DNA of 64,000 nucleotides from Cutibacterium sp. (GTDB lineage Bacteria; Actinomycetota; Actinomycetes; Propionibacteriales; Propionibacteriaceae): NCBI RefSeq assembly GCF_030525615.1, contig NZ_JAUNEJ010000006.1, positions 1 to 64,000 of the forward strand, read 5' to 3'. Shown piece by piece: positions 55,175 to 64,000 of this stretch (position 1 is its first letter; each line of letters starts with the position of its first letter). The notes under the pieces were generated by a model. It saw only the letters and a program-made list of their open reading frames with translations, ran no database searches and was not told where the DNA came from. The position numbers and the translations under genes were made by a program.

Positions 55175-55948
55175 TCAGCGCGCGGGGTGCTCCTGGCGAT
55201 CCACCTCGTCGAAGGTGAAGATCTGTAGGAAGGTCTTGGCCCTCTCGCTGGTCGGGTTCGTGAAGAATTGATCCGGCGTCGATATCTCGACGATCTGTCC
55301 GGCGTCCATGAAAACGATTCGGTCGGCAATGGCTCTCGCGAAATCCATCTCGTGGGTCACGAGGACGAGGGTCATGCCGTCACGAGCGAGTTCGAGGACG
55401 ACGTCGAGGACCTCACGCACCATTTCGGGGTCAAGGGACGCCGTCACTTCGTCAAGAAGAACGACCTCCGGCTCCATCATGAGGGCTCGCACGATTGCCG
55501 CGCGCTGCTTCTGCCCGCCTGAGAGCTGACGTGGAAGGGCGGACGCTCGGTCCAACAGTCCGACGCGCTCGAGCAGCCGGTGGGCACGTTCCCGCGAGAC
55601 CTCCTTGGACTCGTGCTTGACGAGTCTTGGCGCCAGTAACAGGTTGTCCTCGACGCTCAGGTGCGGGAACAGTTCGTAATTCTGGAAGACCATGCCGACG
55701 CGCTCGCGCATCTGGCGCAACCCCGACGGGGTGTACTCGAGAGCCTTGCCGTCGAAGGTGACGGTACCTGAGTCGATCGTTTCGAGGCCGTTGATGGTGC
55801 GCAGCAAGGTGGACTTACCGCAGCCGGACGGGCCGACGATGACAACGACCTCGGATCGGGCGACGTCCAGGGAGACACCGCGCAAGGCCGTCACCCCATT
55901 GGGGTAGGTCTTGGTGACCCCTTCGAGGGTCAGGTGGTGATCTGTCAT
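55175..55948 (-). CDS. Polar amino acid ABC transporter ATPase
   Basis: Product of 257 residues: P loop GPSGCGKST, RQLSGGQKQRAAIV, LLDEVTASLDPE, and THEMDFARAIADR, a pattern of GlnQ/HisP-type ATPases. I chose ATG 55948, with AGGAGG upstream and an ATGA overlap with the permease gene. Last gene of the importer operon. Confidence 0.92.
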   Translation of the reverse strand: MTDHHLTLEGVTKTYPNGVTALRGVSLDVARSEVVVIVGPSGCGKSTLLRTINGLETIDSGTVTFDGKALEYTPSGLRQMRERVGMVFQNYELFPHLSVEDNLLLAPRLVKHESKEVSRERAHRLLERVGLLDRASALPRQLSGGQKQRAAIVRALMMEPEVVLLDEVTASLDPEMVREVLDVVLELARDGMTLVLVTHEMDFARAIADRIVFMDAGQIVEISTPDQFFTNPTSERAKTFLQIFTFDEVDRQEHPAR

Positions 55949-56610
55949 GACAGCGCCATCCTCCTTTCGAGGTGACGGGAGTACAGGGAAATGAGGAAGC
56001 AAACGACGAAGTACAGGCAGAAAACCGTGCCGTATATCCACAGGGCGGCGTCTGGGTAGTCGAAACGGTTGCGGTCGATGAGGGCCTGGGCCACCTTGAG
56101 GATCTCAACGACCCCGATGAGGGAAACCAGCGCCGTCGTCTTAATCATGCGGGTGACAAGGTTGACCGTCAACGGTACAAGCTGCCGCAGGGCCAGTGGC
56201 ATGACGATGTGGCGTCGCAGCGCACGGTTGGACATTCCGAGGGCTTGAGCGCTGACGATCTGGTGGCGCGGTACTGCTGCGATGGCGCCGCGCACCAGGT
56301 CGCCCATCTCTGCGGTGCCCCACAGGGTGAACACAATGATGGCCGCGACCTCGCCGCTGACGTCGAGACCGGCCACCTCCGCCATGTCGAAGTAGACGAC
56401 GAAGAGCAACACGAGCTGGGGTAGCAACCGCAACGCTTCGACGTAACCGCGAGTCAGGATTCGCACCCACAGGTGCCGGGAATCCATCACGAGACCGAGC
56501 GGAATAGCCAGGATGATGGATAGCACCATTGAGATGAGGGCGATACGCACCGAGACCCATAGACCCTGCAGCAACAGGATCCAGGTCTGGGGGTCAAGCA
56601 GTGGCTGCAT
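55945..56610 (-). CDS. Polar amino acid ABC transporter permease
   Basis: Product of 221 residues with five helices and the HisM-type EAA loop GAIAAVPRHQIVSAQALGMS. ATG 56610 with AGGAGG upstream; the start lies within the end of the other permease gene. Confidence 0.9.
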   Translation of the reverse strand: MQPLLDPQTWILLLQGLWVSVRIALISMVLSIILAIPLGLVMDSRHLWVRILTRGYVEALRLLPQLVLLFVVYFDMAEVAGLDVSGEVAAIIVFTLWGTAEMGDLVRGAIAAVPRHQIVSAQALGMSNRALRRHIVMPLALRQLVPLTVNLVTRMIKTTALVSLIGVVEILKVAQALIDRNRFDYPDAALWIYGTVFCLYFVVCFLISLYSRHLERRMALS

Positions 56611-57253
56611 GACGACGTGTCCTCCTCTCGAGGTAGCGGCCCAGCAGAGCAATCGGGATGAGGATGAGCAGGTAGAACACGACGAGGAGGAAGAGTGCCT
56701 CAGTCGTTGTATAGGAGTTGCCGATCTGTTCCTTGGCTCGGTACACGAGGTCAGGCAGGGCGACGACCGACACCATGGAGGTTTCCTTGATGAGAAAGAT
56801 GGTGTTTGCGGTCAGGGCCGGCATCGCGGTGGCCACGCCTTGGGGAACGAGGACATGGATGAAGGTTTGACGTCGATTCAGCCCAAGGGCTGCGGCACTC
56901 ATGCGATGAATCTTGGGGATTTCCTCGAGTCCAGACCGTAGCGCCTCAGCCATGTACGAGCCGCCCAGAAAGGTCAGCCCGACGATGGCGCAGGTCTCGC
57001 CGGACATGGTGACGCCGACCTTCGGTAGACCGTAGAACAGGAAGAACAGCTGGACCAGCAGCGGGGTATTGCGCGACAGCTCGACGTATACCGCGACGAT
57101 CTGGCGTACCACCGGGATACGAAAGTATTGCACAGCCGCGCACAGTGCGCCGAGGATGAGTGACGCGAGGACACCGATAATGCCAATGCGAACAGTGAGG
57201 GCGGCCGCCTCCGCATAGAGCGGAAGCGACCGTCCGATGACGTCGAAATCCAT
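56594..57253 (-). CDS. Polar amino acid ABC transporter permease
   Basis: Product of 219 residues with five helices, the VELSRNTPLLVQLFFLFYGL segment typical of glutamate/aspartate/arginine permeases, and an EAA loop with SGLEEIPKIHRMSAAALGLN. Works as a heterodimer with the next permease. Confidence 0.9.
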   Translation of the reverse strand: MDFDVIGRSLPLYAEAAALTVRIGIIGVLASLILGALCAAVQYFRIPVVRQIVAVYVELSRNTPLLVQLFFLFYGLPKVGVTMSGETCAIVGLTFLGGSYMAEALRSGLEEIPKIHRMSAAALGLNRRQTFIHVLVPQGVATAMPALTANTIFLIKETSMVSVVALPDLVYRAKEQIGNSYTTTEALFLLVVFYLLILIPIALLGRYLERRTRRHAATA

Positions 57254-57277
57254 ATGATCCGGTGTAGGGGATGAACC

Positions 57278-58207
57278 CTACTTCCTTCCGCCTTCGATGA
57301 CGAGCTGGTCGGGTGTGATGGTGTCGCCGTAGACCGGCTCCAGGGTCTCCTTAAAGTTCTGGTGGAAGAACTTTTCCTTGCCGAGGGTGACGAGGTCGTC
57401 GTTAATCCACTCGCGAAGCGCGTCATTACCCTTCTGGACGGCTGGGGCGATGGTTGCCTTTTCGCCGAACGAGGTGATTCCGGTGACGAATTTCTTGTTC
57501 TGGCGCGTGAATGCCACGGCCTCGGTGTTGTCGGTGATCCACACGTCGCCGCGCCCGTCAGCAAGAGCGCTGGTGACCTCGGCGTACTGCTCGAACTTCG
57601 TCACCTTCCAATCCGGATGGTTTTCCTCGATCCAGGCGTCCTGGCTGGTGCCCTTGACGACCAGGATGTCAGCATTGTCGAGGTCGGAAACCTTCGTGAT
57701 CGGGTGATCGGTCGGAGAAACAGCGCCGAAGGCCACCTGCATGTACGGGTTGGCGAAGTCGACCTTCTCAGCGCGGTCCTTGGTCACGGTGAAATTGGCA
57801 AGGATGATGTCAACCTTGCCCGATTCGAGGAACTCCACTCGGGACGCGGCGTCAACGGGCACCCATTCCAACTTGACACCCATGTCCTTGGCGAGACGCT
57901 CGCCATAGGTGATGTCGTAGCCCTCGTAGGTGTCCTTGCCTGTCAGGGACCCGAAGGGGGCTTTGTCGGCAAAGGTGCCGATGTGGATGGTGCCGTCCTT
58001 TTTGATCTGCTCGGGAGTGCGAGAACCAACGTTGCTCGCTGTTTCCGTGGAACCTTCGGATTCGCCTCCCACGTCAGGGGACCCACACCCGGCAGTCGCG
58101 CCAACCATCATCAGTCCGCAGAGCAGGGCAGCGACAAGTGCCTTGGTGCGGGAGCTGACAGCGTTGAGCGGGCTGGTAACCCGACTGTGACGCGTGATGC
58201 GGGACAT
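57278..58207 (-). CDS. Amino acid ABC transporter substrate-binding lipoprotein
   Basis: Product of 309 residues. A long n-region precedes the lipobox GATAGC. The mature part is SBP family 3: IHIGTFADKAPFGSL, YDITYGERLAKDMG, VDIILANFTVTKDRAEKVDF, and DVWITDN. Acidic or amide amino acids are likely substrates. AGGAG precedes the ATG at 58207. First gene of the operon. Confidence 0.92.
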   Translation of the reverse strand: MSRITRHSRVTSPLNAVSSRTKALVAALLCGLMMVGATAGCGSPDVGGESEGSTETASNVGSRTPEQIKKDGTIHIGTFADKAPFGSLTGKDTYEGYDITYGERLAKDMGVKLEWVPVDAASRVEFLESGKVDIILANFTVTKDRAEKVDFANPYMQVAFGAVSPTDHPITKVSDLDNADILVVKGTSQDAWIEENHPDWKVTKFEQYAEVTSALADGRGDVWITDNTEAVAFTRQNKKFVTGITSFGEKATIAPAVQKGNDALREWINDDLVTLGKEKFFHQNFKETLEPVYGDTITPDQLVIEGGRK

Positions 58208-58327
58208 GGAAAACTCCTGTTGTTGGTGACGTGTTGTCCCGGATAGCAATACCACAGTGGCTTTGGGGTTCTGACCATTGTTGACGGCGTGAAATCGTCG
58301 TCTGGGCCTGTCATGAAGCCAAAAACT

Positions 58328-58408
58328 CGGCCTTGAAGGCCGATCATAATAATCTGTAACGGTCTCATAAAATGAGATAGTGATTCAACAATTGAGACTA
58401 TTTATCTC
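58328..58408. promoter_or_regulatory. Palindrome cluster upstream of the amino acid importer
   Basis: Three palindromes in an AT-rich stretch: CGGCCTTGAAGGCCG (58328-58342), TCTCATAAAATGAGA (58363-58377) and GAGACTATTTATCTC (58394-58408; outer GAGA/TCTC pairs). The last two share GAGA/TCTC arms and may be paired operators for a regulator of the importer. The gap from 58208 to 58506 has no gene. Confidence 0.5.
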
Positions 58409-58506
58409 TTGAGGCCGTGTCTCACGCGTACCGGACTTCACCCCGCACCGCAGCACGACACCCACCCCTGGGGGCGCACCGCAGGCGTACCGCATACTCT
58501 TGGCGG

Positions 58507-58863
58507 GTGATTATCGGAATCGGGGTGGATGTTTGCGATATCGCTCGGTGGGAGGCTGCCGCAGCGCGTCATCCGGGGATGGTTCGCAAGATTCTCACCA
58601 CCGTGGAGGCAGCAATGCCAGCACAATCGCAAGCTGCCCGATTTGCCGCGAAAGAAGCCCTATACAAGGCGTTGAGTGGGGGAGAGGGGCTGTCGTGGCA
58701 AGACTGTGAGGTGGTGCCTGACGAGGCGGTGTCGGCTGCTGTGCGGTTCGAATTGCGCGGATCGGTGGCGCGACGGGCCTCAGAGCTTGGTGTAACGCGG
58801 GTACACCTTTCTCTCAGTCATGACGCTGGGGTCGCGGTGGCCATGGTGGTGTGCGAAGGGTGA
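58507..58863 (+). CDS. acpS: Holo-[acyl-carrier-protein] synthase
   Basis: Product of 118 residues transferring phosphopantetheine to ACP. Mg ligands are in IGIGVDVCDI and RFAAKEALYKAL; HLSLSHDAGVAVAMV is the end motif. GTG at 58507 has no ribosome-binding site, and CATACT ten bases upstream could be a -10, hinting at a leaderless transcript. Confidence 0.94.
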   Translation: MIIGIGVDVCDIARWEAAAARHPGMVRKILTTVEAAMPAQSQAARFAAKEALYKALSGGEGLSWQDCEVVPDEAVSAAVRFELRGSVARRASELGVTRVHLSLSHDAGVAVAMVVCEG

Positions 58864-58954
58864 TTCAGGCTCTCACACCGTAGCTGAGTGGCACTCATGA
58901 TTGAATGAGAGCCAGTCTGCAGCGAGAACCCTGATTTGGGCTGGAGGAATCGTC

Positions 58955-60397
58955 ATGGCAATTGTCTGCACCGCTGAGGCCACCCGAGCTGCTGAACAGA
59001 GGTGGTTCGATGCTCACCCTGGCCAGGACCTCATGGACGTCGCAGCCCATGCCGTCGCTCGCAAGGCCCAAGAATTACTGTTGGGCGGACTTGTCGATGA
59101 CGTCGTGCCGGACTGGGCTGCCACGCAGTGTGTTCTCGTCCTCGTGGGTGGGGGAAACAACGGCGGTGACGGTCTCTTCGCGGCTGCTGCGTTGGCTCAG
59201 CGTGGCTGGCGGGTCGAAATCGCCCGGGTCATGGGCCAGCCCCACGAGGCCGGCATGGCCGCAGCATTGCAGGCTGGATGTATTCTCACCCCCCTTGGGG
59301 AGGTCACCACTCACTCCTACGACCTCGCTATCGACGCTGTCCTTGGAATCGGCGGGCGCCCCGGCATTCCGCAGTCTCTCGAGCGGATTGACGGATGGCT
59401 ACGGGAGCGTCAGATCCCGGTGCTGGCGGTTGACCTGCCATCGGGTCTGGACGCTAACTCCGGTGAGGTGGAATCATGCGTCCACGCTACCCATACCCTG
59501 ACCTTTTCCAGCCTCAAGTGGTGCCACATTGCCTACCCGGCCGCGAGGTTCTGTGGTCAACTTGAGGTCCATGACATTGGTGTCGATCTGGTCGACGACG
59601 AGGGGAACCCACTGGACGGAGTCGACGAGTACTGCGATCTGACCGAAATGGCCGCGCTGTGGCCGGTGCCTGACCGTCGTGCTGACAAGTATTCTCGCGG
59701 AGTTGTCGGTATAGACACCGGATCGAAGAGGTTCCCCGGGGCGGCGGTGCTGGGGGTCCTCGGGGCTTTGCGCAGCGGTCCAGGGATGGTGCGATTCGCC
59801 GGACCATCTGCGATTATGGCGTTCATCCTCAATCGGGCACCATCTGTGGTTATTGGGGAAGGACGCGTTCAAGCCTGGGTTCTAGGGTCGGGTTGGGGCG
59901 CTGACGACAGCAACGCCGACCGGTTCATCCAGCGAGCTGCTGACGGCGTCCCCATGGTCATCGACGCCGACGCGTTGAGCCTGCTACCGGCTGAATTGCC
60001 GAACGGATGTCTTCTCACCCCACATGCTGGCGAATTGGCCCGAATGCTGCGGATTGAGCGCAGTGAGGTGGCAGCTGACCCGAGGGCAGCGGCTCTCCGC
60101 GCAGCTCAACATTTTGGTGCGACGGTTTTGGTGAAGGGGTCGATCCAGTGGGTTGCACGCCCCGACGGTACCGTCCGGGCTGCGCTGCCGGGTCCGGCAT
60201 GGACGGCTCAGGCTGGGTCTGGTGACGTATTGGCGGGAATCTGCGGGACTCTCATGGCGGCCGGATTGGACGCTGCCGACGCAGCTGTGTGCGCTGCTGG
60301 GATACAAGCCGCTACGGCGATCTCCATGCCTGGCCCGTACGCCCCCGACCAGATCGCCGAGTTGCTGCCGGGGATTGTGGCGACAGTTCTGGGCTGA
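58955..60397 (+). CDS. nnr: Bifunctional NAD(P)H-hydrate epimerase/dehydratase
   Basis: Product of 480 residues repairing hydrated NAD(P)H. The N-terminal epimerase domain has GGGNNGGDGL; the C-terminal ADP-dependent dehydratase domain (from about 225) has GSGWGADD, LLTPHAGELARM and AGSGDVLAGICG. GGAGGAAT before the ATG. The two functions are fused as in E. coli YjeF. Confidence 0.95.
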   Translation: MAIVCTAEATRAAEQRWFDAHPGQDLMDVAAHAVARKAQELLLGGLVDDVVPDWAATQCVLVLVGGGNNGGDGLFAAAALAQRGWRVEIARVMGQPHEAGMAAALQAGCILTPLGEVTTHSYDLAIDAVLGIGGRPGIPQSLERIDGWLRERQIPVLAVDLPSGLDANSGEVESCVHATHTLTFSSLKWCHIAYPAARFCGQLEVHDIGVDLVDDEGNPLDGVDEYCDLTEMAALWPVPDRRADKYSRGVVGIDTGSKRFPGAAVLGVLGALRSGPGMVRFAGPSAIMAFILNRAPSVVIGEGRVQAWVLGSGWGADDSNADRFIQRAADGVPMVIDADALSLLPAELPNGCLLTPHAGELARMLRIERSEVAADPRAAALRAAQHFGATVLVKGSIQWVARPDGTVRAALPGPAWTAQAGSGDVLAGICGTLMAAGLDAADAAVCAAGIQAATAISMPGPYAPDQIAELLPGIVATVLG

Positions 60398-60474
60398 TCG
60401 GGCACCGTTTGGGGTCGCTGAGGACTGGGTGAGGAACTCGGGGAAACTGGGCTTCTCAGAGCAGGGGCGTTGCC

Positions 60475-61614
60475 TTAGAGGACCTCGTGAATTTTCGTCG
60501 AGCGTCCGGACGCTCGGATGGCTTCTTTGTAGTGTTCGACGAGCTCGGCACACAGGTGCTCCCAGGTGCGGTCCTCGATGGAAGCCCGAGCGGCAGCGCC
60601 CATGGCACGACGCTTGTAATCGTCACCCACGAGGTCAACGACGCGAGAGCGGAAGTCTGTCATGTCGCCAGGCTCGTAAAGCCATCCGGTACGAGACGGA
60701 TCGATGAGGTCGATTGGTCCGCCCTTGCGGGGGCTGACGACCGGGACTCCACAGGCCTTGGCCTCTTGGACGGCCTGGCAGAAGGTCTCAAGCTCTCCGG
60801 TCGAGCAGAAAACGTCCATGCTGGCGACCGCGCGGGGAAGATCCTCACCGCCCAGACCCCCGGTGAAGATCGCGTGTGGCAGCTGTTTCTCCAGCTCGGC
60901 TCGTGAAGGGCCGTGGCCGACGATGACGAGCTTGGTATTGGGGATGTCTGCCAGGTTTGTCATGTCGGCGACTCGCTTTTCTGCGGCAAGCCGACCCATG
61001 TAGCCGACGACGACCTCGCCGTTGGGGGCCCATGTGTCATGGAGTTCCTGGGAGCGTTTGGAAGGATTGAAGCGCACCTTGTCGACGCCACGACCCCAGA
61101 TACCGACTCGTGGTACCCCGTGGCTGATGAGCTGGTCTCGGGAGAACGTGGAGGGGGCATAGGTCGCGACGGCCAGAGAGTGAATCTGGCGGACGCGATA
61201 CCACCCGTAGAACTCCAGTTTGCCGAATCCATAGCGGCCGGCGTAGGAGGGGATGTCGGTCTGATAGATCGCCACAGCAGGAACTCCGAGGGAAGCTGCA
61301 GCAAGCGCGCCCTTGTACCCGATCATGAAGGGGGCGGCCAGGTGAACGACATCGGGTTCGAATTCGGCGAGGTAACGCTCCATGGTCCACTGGGGGCTGG
61401 TGGACACGCGGACGTCCTGGTAACCCGGCCAGTGCAGGGAGGCCAACGGAATGACGGGGAATCCGGCGTACTCGTGGGGGGTTTGCGCATCGCCGGGGAC
61501 AAGGACGAGGGCCTCGTGACCGTTGTCACGTAGGTGCTCCAGCACCCGCAAAACCGAGTTCGTCACTCCATTGACTTGGGGGAGGAATGACTCCGTGATG
61601 ATCGCAACACGCAC
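60475..61614 (-). CDS. mgtA: GDP-mannose-dependent mannosyltransferase (MgtA-like)
   Basis: Product of 379 residues, GT4 family. It starts with RVAIITESFLPQVNGVTNSV, near-identical in pattern to mycobacterial and corynebacterial MgtA, and has EX7E at ELETFCQAVQEAKACG. MgtA mannosylates glucuronosyl diacylglycerol. GTG at 61614 lies directly after TACTAT-GGATTT, so the message is probably leaderless. Confidence 0.85.
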   Translation of the reverse strand: MRVAIITESFLPQVNGVTNSVLRVLEHLRDNGHEALVLVPGDAQTPHEYAGFPVIPLASLHWPGYQDVRVSTSPQWTMERYLAEFEPDVVHLAAPFMIGYKGALAAASLGVPAVAIYQTDIPSYAGRYGFGKLEFYGWYRVRQIHSLAVATYAPSTFSRDQLISHGVPRVGIWGRGVDKVRFNPSKRSQELHDTWAPNGEVVVGYMGRLAAEKRVADMTNLADIPNTKLVIVGHGPSRAELEKQLPHAIFTGGLGGEDLPRAVASMDVFCSTGELETFCQAVQEAKACGVPVVSPRKGGPIDLIDPSRTGWLYEPGDMTDFRSRVVDLVGDDYKRRAMGAAARASIEDRTWEHLCAELVEHYKEAIRASGRSTKIHEVL

Positions 61615-62011
61615 AAATCCATAGTAACCGGGGTATGTGACGAGTGAGCGGGGCTGCGGTGTCAGGTGGGTGAACATGGGCCGGGTGCGGTTTCCATTCC
61701 CGTGGCAATCTCGGGTAGAGTGAACACGTTGGCAACGGCCCGACGTGTTCGGACCCATGATGCGTTTCAGTTGCTCGATGTGCCCTCGGGGCATAACGGA
61801 GCCGTCGGCTCCGGGATTGATTCACTGCATTCACCTGCACAGCAGCTATTCGCCCGGCCATCGAGAAAGACAAGCAATCTAGGATTCCATCACCAAGGCC
61901 CCTGGGTCTGGTGCGTCGTGGCCAGATTCCGCGACCCCGTGCAGTGACGCCGCGCCTTCATGTGCGGTGACGTGGGTTGCCTGCGCCCGAGGAGTCCACT
62001 CACCGTGAGGG
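61615..62011 (+). other. Region between mgtA and the helicase, probable long leader
   Basis: No gene is supported in these 397 bases. The divergent mgtA promoter lies at its left end. TAGAGT at 61716 is a possible -10 for the helicase, which would leave an unusually long leader of nearly 300 bases. A small hairpin, GGAGCCGTCGGCTCC, is at about 61799. Confidence 0.4.
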
Positions 62012-64000
62012 ATGACCCCATTGAGCAACAAGAAACGCAACCCCAAGTCCTTCAAGGCCGACGGCACCCCGAAGCGTCGCTGGACCGCCGCTGAGCGTGC
62101 CGCTCGCGGCCACAAACCCCGCACCAGGGGAGGAGTTCGTCGCAGCCACACCGATTCCCGTGGCCGTAACTTCGAGGCGTGGAATCCCCGGGAGAATGCG
62201 GGTCGTGATGAGGGTGCTGCTGGCAAGGACCGGGATTACTCCCGCGATCGCCGCAGTGGTGGCGAGTGGTCTGACCGTCATGATGGCAATCGCCGCTATG
62301 ACCGGCGTGGCAGCGGGCGTCGTGGTGATGGGGATTGGGATCGTCGGGACGATCGTCGTTGGTCGGATGACGGCGAATTCCGTCCGCACAGGTCACGTCG
62401 ATTCAACAATGACGGCAAACGAGACTGGAAGCGTGACAACCGTCGTGGCTCGGGGTGGGGCGATTGGCCTGACAACCGGCAGCGTCGTAGTGGCCGCTAT
62501 GACCGGCGCGAAGGCAGTCGCGATAGGTCCTGGGATTGGCAAGAGGATCGTCGTGAGGACCGTGGCGATTACGGGAAGCGCGATGATCGCGGCTACCGTG
62601 GCGACCGCAGCCGCCGGGACTTCCACAAGAACCACGGTTTTCGCGAGGACCGTCGCCGCAGCGACCACTGGACTGACCGGCGAGATGATCGTCGCTATCA
62701 GGATGACCGCCACGACGACTGGCACGAGGATCGCGAAGATGCCGACAACATGGACTGGAAGGCCACTGAGCTGACTGATCTCGACGTTTCTGGCGTCGAC
62801 CATGAGGGGGGATTCTCGGCTCTCGGAGTTCCCGATGAGATCGTTGCCGCCCTCGCCGCCACGGGAATCACGAAGCCCTTCCGTATTCAAATTGCGGCGA
62901 TTCCGGACGCCATCGCCGGGCGTGATGTTCTGGGTCGCGCATCGACAGGTTCGGGCAAGACCTTGGCCTTTGGTGTCCCCCTGTTGTCGCGGCTGTCTGC
63001 CGAGCGACGCGAGGACAAGCGTCCGGGCGCTCTCATTCTCTCTCCGACCCGAGAGCTGGCGATGCAGATCGCCGACGTCCTGTCCCCGTTGGCGTCCTCA
63101 ATGGGCCTGTCCACTATCCTCATCGCCGGTGGTATGAGCTACGGTCCGCAGACTCGGGCCTTCAAGAAGGGAGTGGACCTCGTCGTCGCTACTCCGGGAC
63201 GCCTGGTCGACTTGCTCGAGACCGGTGATGCTGATTTGTCCGGTATCACCGTGACCGTCCTCGACGAGGCCGATCACATGGCCGAGCTGGGGTTCATGGA
63301 GGCTGTCGGGTCAATTCTTGACGCCGTGCCTGCTGAGGGGCAACGCCTGCTATTTTCGGCCACTCTTGACAGTGCCGTCAACAAGCTCGTCAAGCGCTAC
63401 ATGCACGACCCCGTCATCCACGAGATCGACTCTGACAAGGGATCTGTGGCGACGATGACCCACTACGCCTTCCAGATCAAACCGCACGAGAAGGTGGGGC
63501 TGATGTGCGAGATCGCCAACCGTGACGGTCACACCATCGTCTTCGCCCGTACTCAGCGTGGCGCGTCTCGGATGGCTGAGCAGATTCGCGAGGCTGGCGT
63601 CATGGCTGGTGCCCTGCATGGGGGCCTGACGCAGGGTGCTCGTGCCCGGGTGTTGGCGGCATTCAAGGATGGCTCACTTCCCGTCCTGGTCGCCACCGAC
63701 GTGGCAGCCCGGGGAATTGACGTCGATGATGTCACCCTGGTTCTGCAGGTCGACCCGCCGATGAACTCCAAGGACTATCTGCACCGTTCCGGACGTACTG
63801 CTCGTGCCGGGCACGACGGGGCCGTCGTCTCTCTCGTACTGCCGCACCAGCGTCGCAGTATGTCGCGTCTGTACCGTCAGGCTGGGGTCAAACCGGTCCA
63901 GGCGCAGGTCATGATAGGTGATGAATACGTCGCCGAAGTTGCAGGATGTCGCCCGGCTGAGGGAGCCCCGATCGACGAGAAGACCTACGAGGCTCTCGTC
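62012..64000 (+). CDS. DEAD-box RNA helicase with Arg/Asp-rich N-terminal extension (3' end cut)
   Basis: The frame is open to the window end (at least 663 codons). Residues about 1-265 are disordered and full of RR, DRR, RRD and W, ending in an acidic linker. The helicase core follows: FRIQIAAIPD (Q motif), STGSGKT, PTREL, TPGRL, LDEADHM, FSATL, IVFARTQRG, ATDVAARGID and HRSGRTARAG. The start could be ATG 62012, or TTG 62021, which has better spacing from GAGGG. An RG/RD-rich arm that is N-terminal is unusual; cold-shock-type helicases usually carry it at the C terminus. Confidence 0.9.
   Translation, partial: MTPLSNKKRNPKSFKADGTPKRRWTAAERAARGHKPRTRGGVRRSHTDSRGRNFEAWNPRENAGRDEGAAGKDRDYSRDRRSGGEWSDRHDGNRRYDRRGSGRRGDGDWDRRDDRRWSDDGEFRPHRSRRFNNDGKRDWKRDNRRGSGWGDWPDNRQRRSGRYDRREGSRDRSWDWQEDRREDRGDYGKRDDRGYRGDRSRRDFHKNHGFREDRRRSDHWTDRRDDRRYQDDRHDDWHEDREDADNMDWKATELTDLDVSGVDHEGGFSALGVPDEIVAALAATGITKPFRIQIAAIPDAIAGRDVLGRASTGSGKTLAFGVPLLSRLSAERREDKRPGALILSPTRELAMQIADVLSPLASSMGLSTILIAGGMSYGPQTRAFKKGVDLVVATPGRLVDLLETGDADLSGITVTVLDEADHMAELGFMEAVGSILDAVPAEGQRLLFSATLDSAVNKLVKRYMHDPVIHEIDSDKGSVATMTHYAFQIKPHEKVGLMCEIANRDGHTIVFARTQRGASRMAEQIREAGVMAGALHGGLTQGARARVLAAFKDGSLPVLVATDVAARGIDVDDVTLVLQVDPPMNSKDYLHRSGRTARAGHDGAVVSLVLPHQRRSMSRLYRQAGVKPVQAQVMIGDEYVAEVAGCRPAEGAPIDEKTYEALV

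Noticed and set aside
57362..58246. 294-codon plus-strand frame
   Set aside because: Antisense to the substrate-binding lipoprotein gene, whose motifs are clear.
62097..62774. Plus-strand frame of Val/Thr/Ala-rich protein, and its minus-strand counterpart at 62393-62890
   Set aside because: Both are out-of-frame readings of the Arg/Asp-rich arm of the helicase.

Overview
The window reads as a chromosomal segment of a high-GC Gram-positive of the Propionibacteriaceae, most likely Cutibacterium and probably C. acnes. The basis is the gene content: actinobacterial ribosomal operons, a secreted lipase of the GehA/GehB type beside glmS, a cambialistic-type SodA, MgtA- and PimC-like mannosyltransferases, and coenzyme B12 riboswitches. 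No database search was possible, so the species name is an inference.

Region 1 (1-13,650) is a cobalamin-controlled block. Three cobalamin riboswitches are visible: a partial one firing leftward out of the window, one firing rightward into a secreted leucine-rich protein with a transcobalamin-like DUF4430 domain, and one firing leftward into an 11-gene translationally coupled operon. That operon encodes a second DUF4430-like anchored surface protein, another secreted protein, an ECF-type transporter (T, double ATPase, S), and a complete MoxR / DUF58 / small membrane protein / two VWA / TPR module. The ECF ATPase has lost its key nucleotide-binding residues. I regard this as the strongest candidate for an undescribed system: a Gram-positive cobalamin capture machine coupled to a MoxR-VWA module.

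Region 2 (13,651-23,060) is the translation and transcription core: secY-adk-map, then infA-rpmJ-rpsM-rpsK-rpsD-rpoA-rplQ. A stand-alone AbiEi-like gene with a large inverted repeat sits between map and infA. The spacers on either side of rpoA are filled with GGGGG-ACGA-CCCCC hairpins, including a 105-bp tandem duplication.

Region 3 (23,100-38,140) holds general chromosomal genes: a glycosyltransferase pair, an MFS transporter, sodA, an ABC-2 exporter, an SDR, a second and intact ECF transporter of the same T-A-S layout, tRNA/rRNA modification genes (trmB, truA, a methyltransferase), and a secreted protein with an aerolysin-like strand pattern.

Region 4 (38,141-44,700) is an AT-richer accessory island. 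It carries a compact RiPP cluster (34-residue precursor with a two-cysteine core, a radical SAM/SPASM maturase and an MFS exporter). The cluster is bracketed by two short elements with ISL3-type ends and is followed by two secreted proteins of unknown function and an internally deleted ISL3 element with a broken transposase.

Region 5 (44,400-64,000) returns to core genes: DUF1540, an iron-box-preceded DUF2470 protein, a second AbiEi/PD-(D/E)XK-like protein, rplM-rpsI, glmM, coaA, lipase, glmS, a polar amino acid ABC importer, acpS, nnrD/nnrE fusion, mgtA and a DEAD-box helicase that runs off the right edge. No tRNA, rRNA or CRISPR array was seen.
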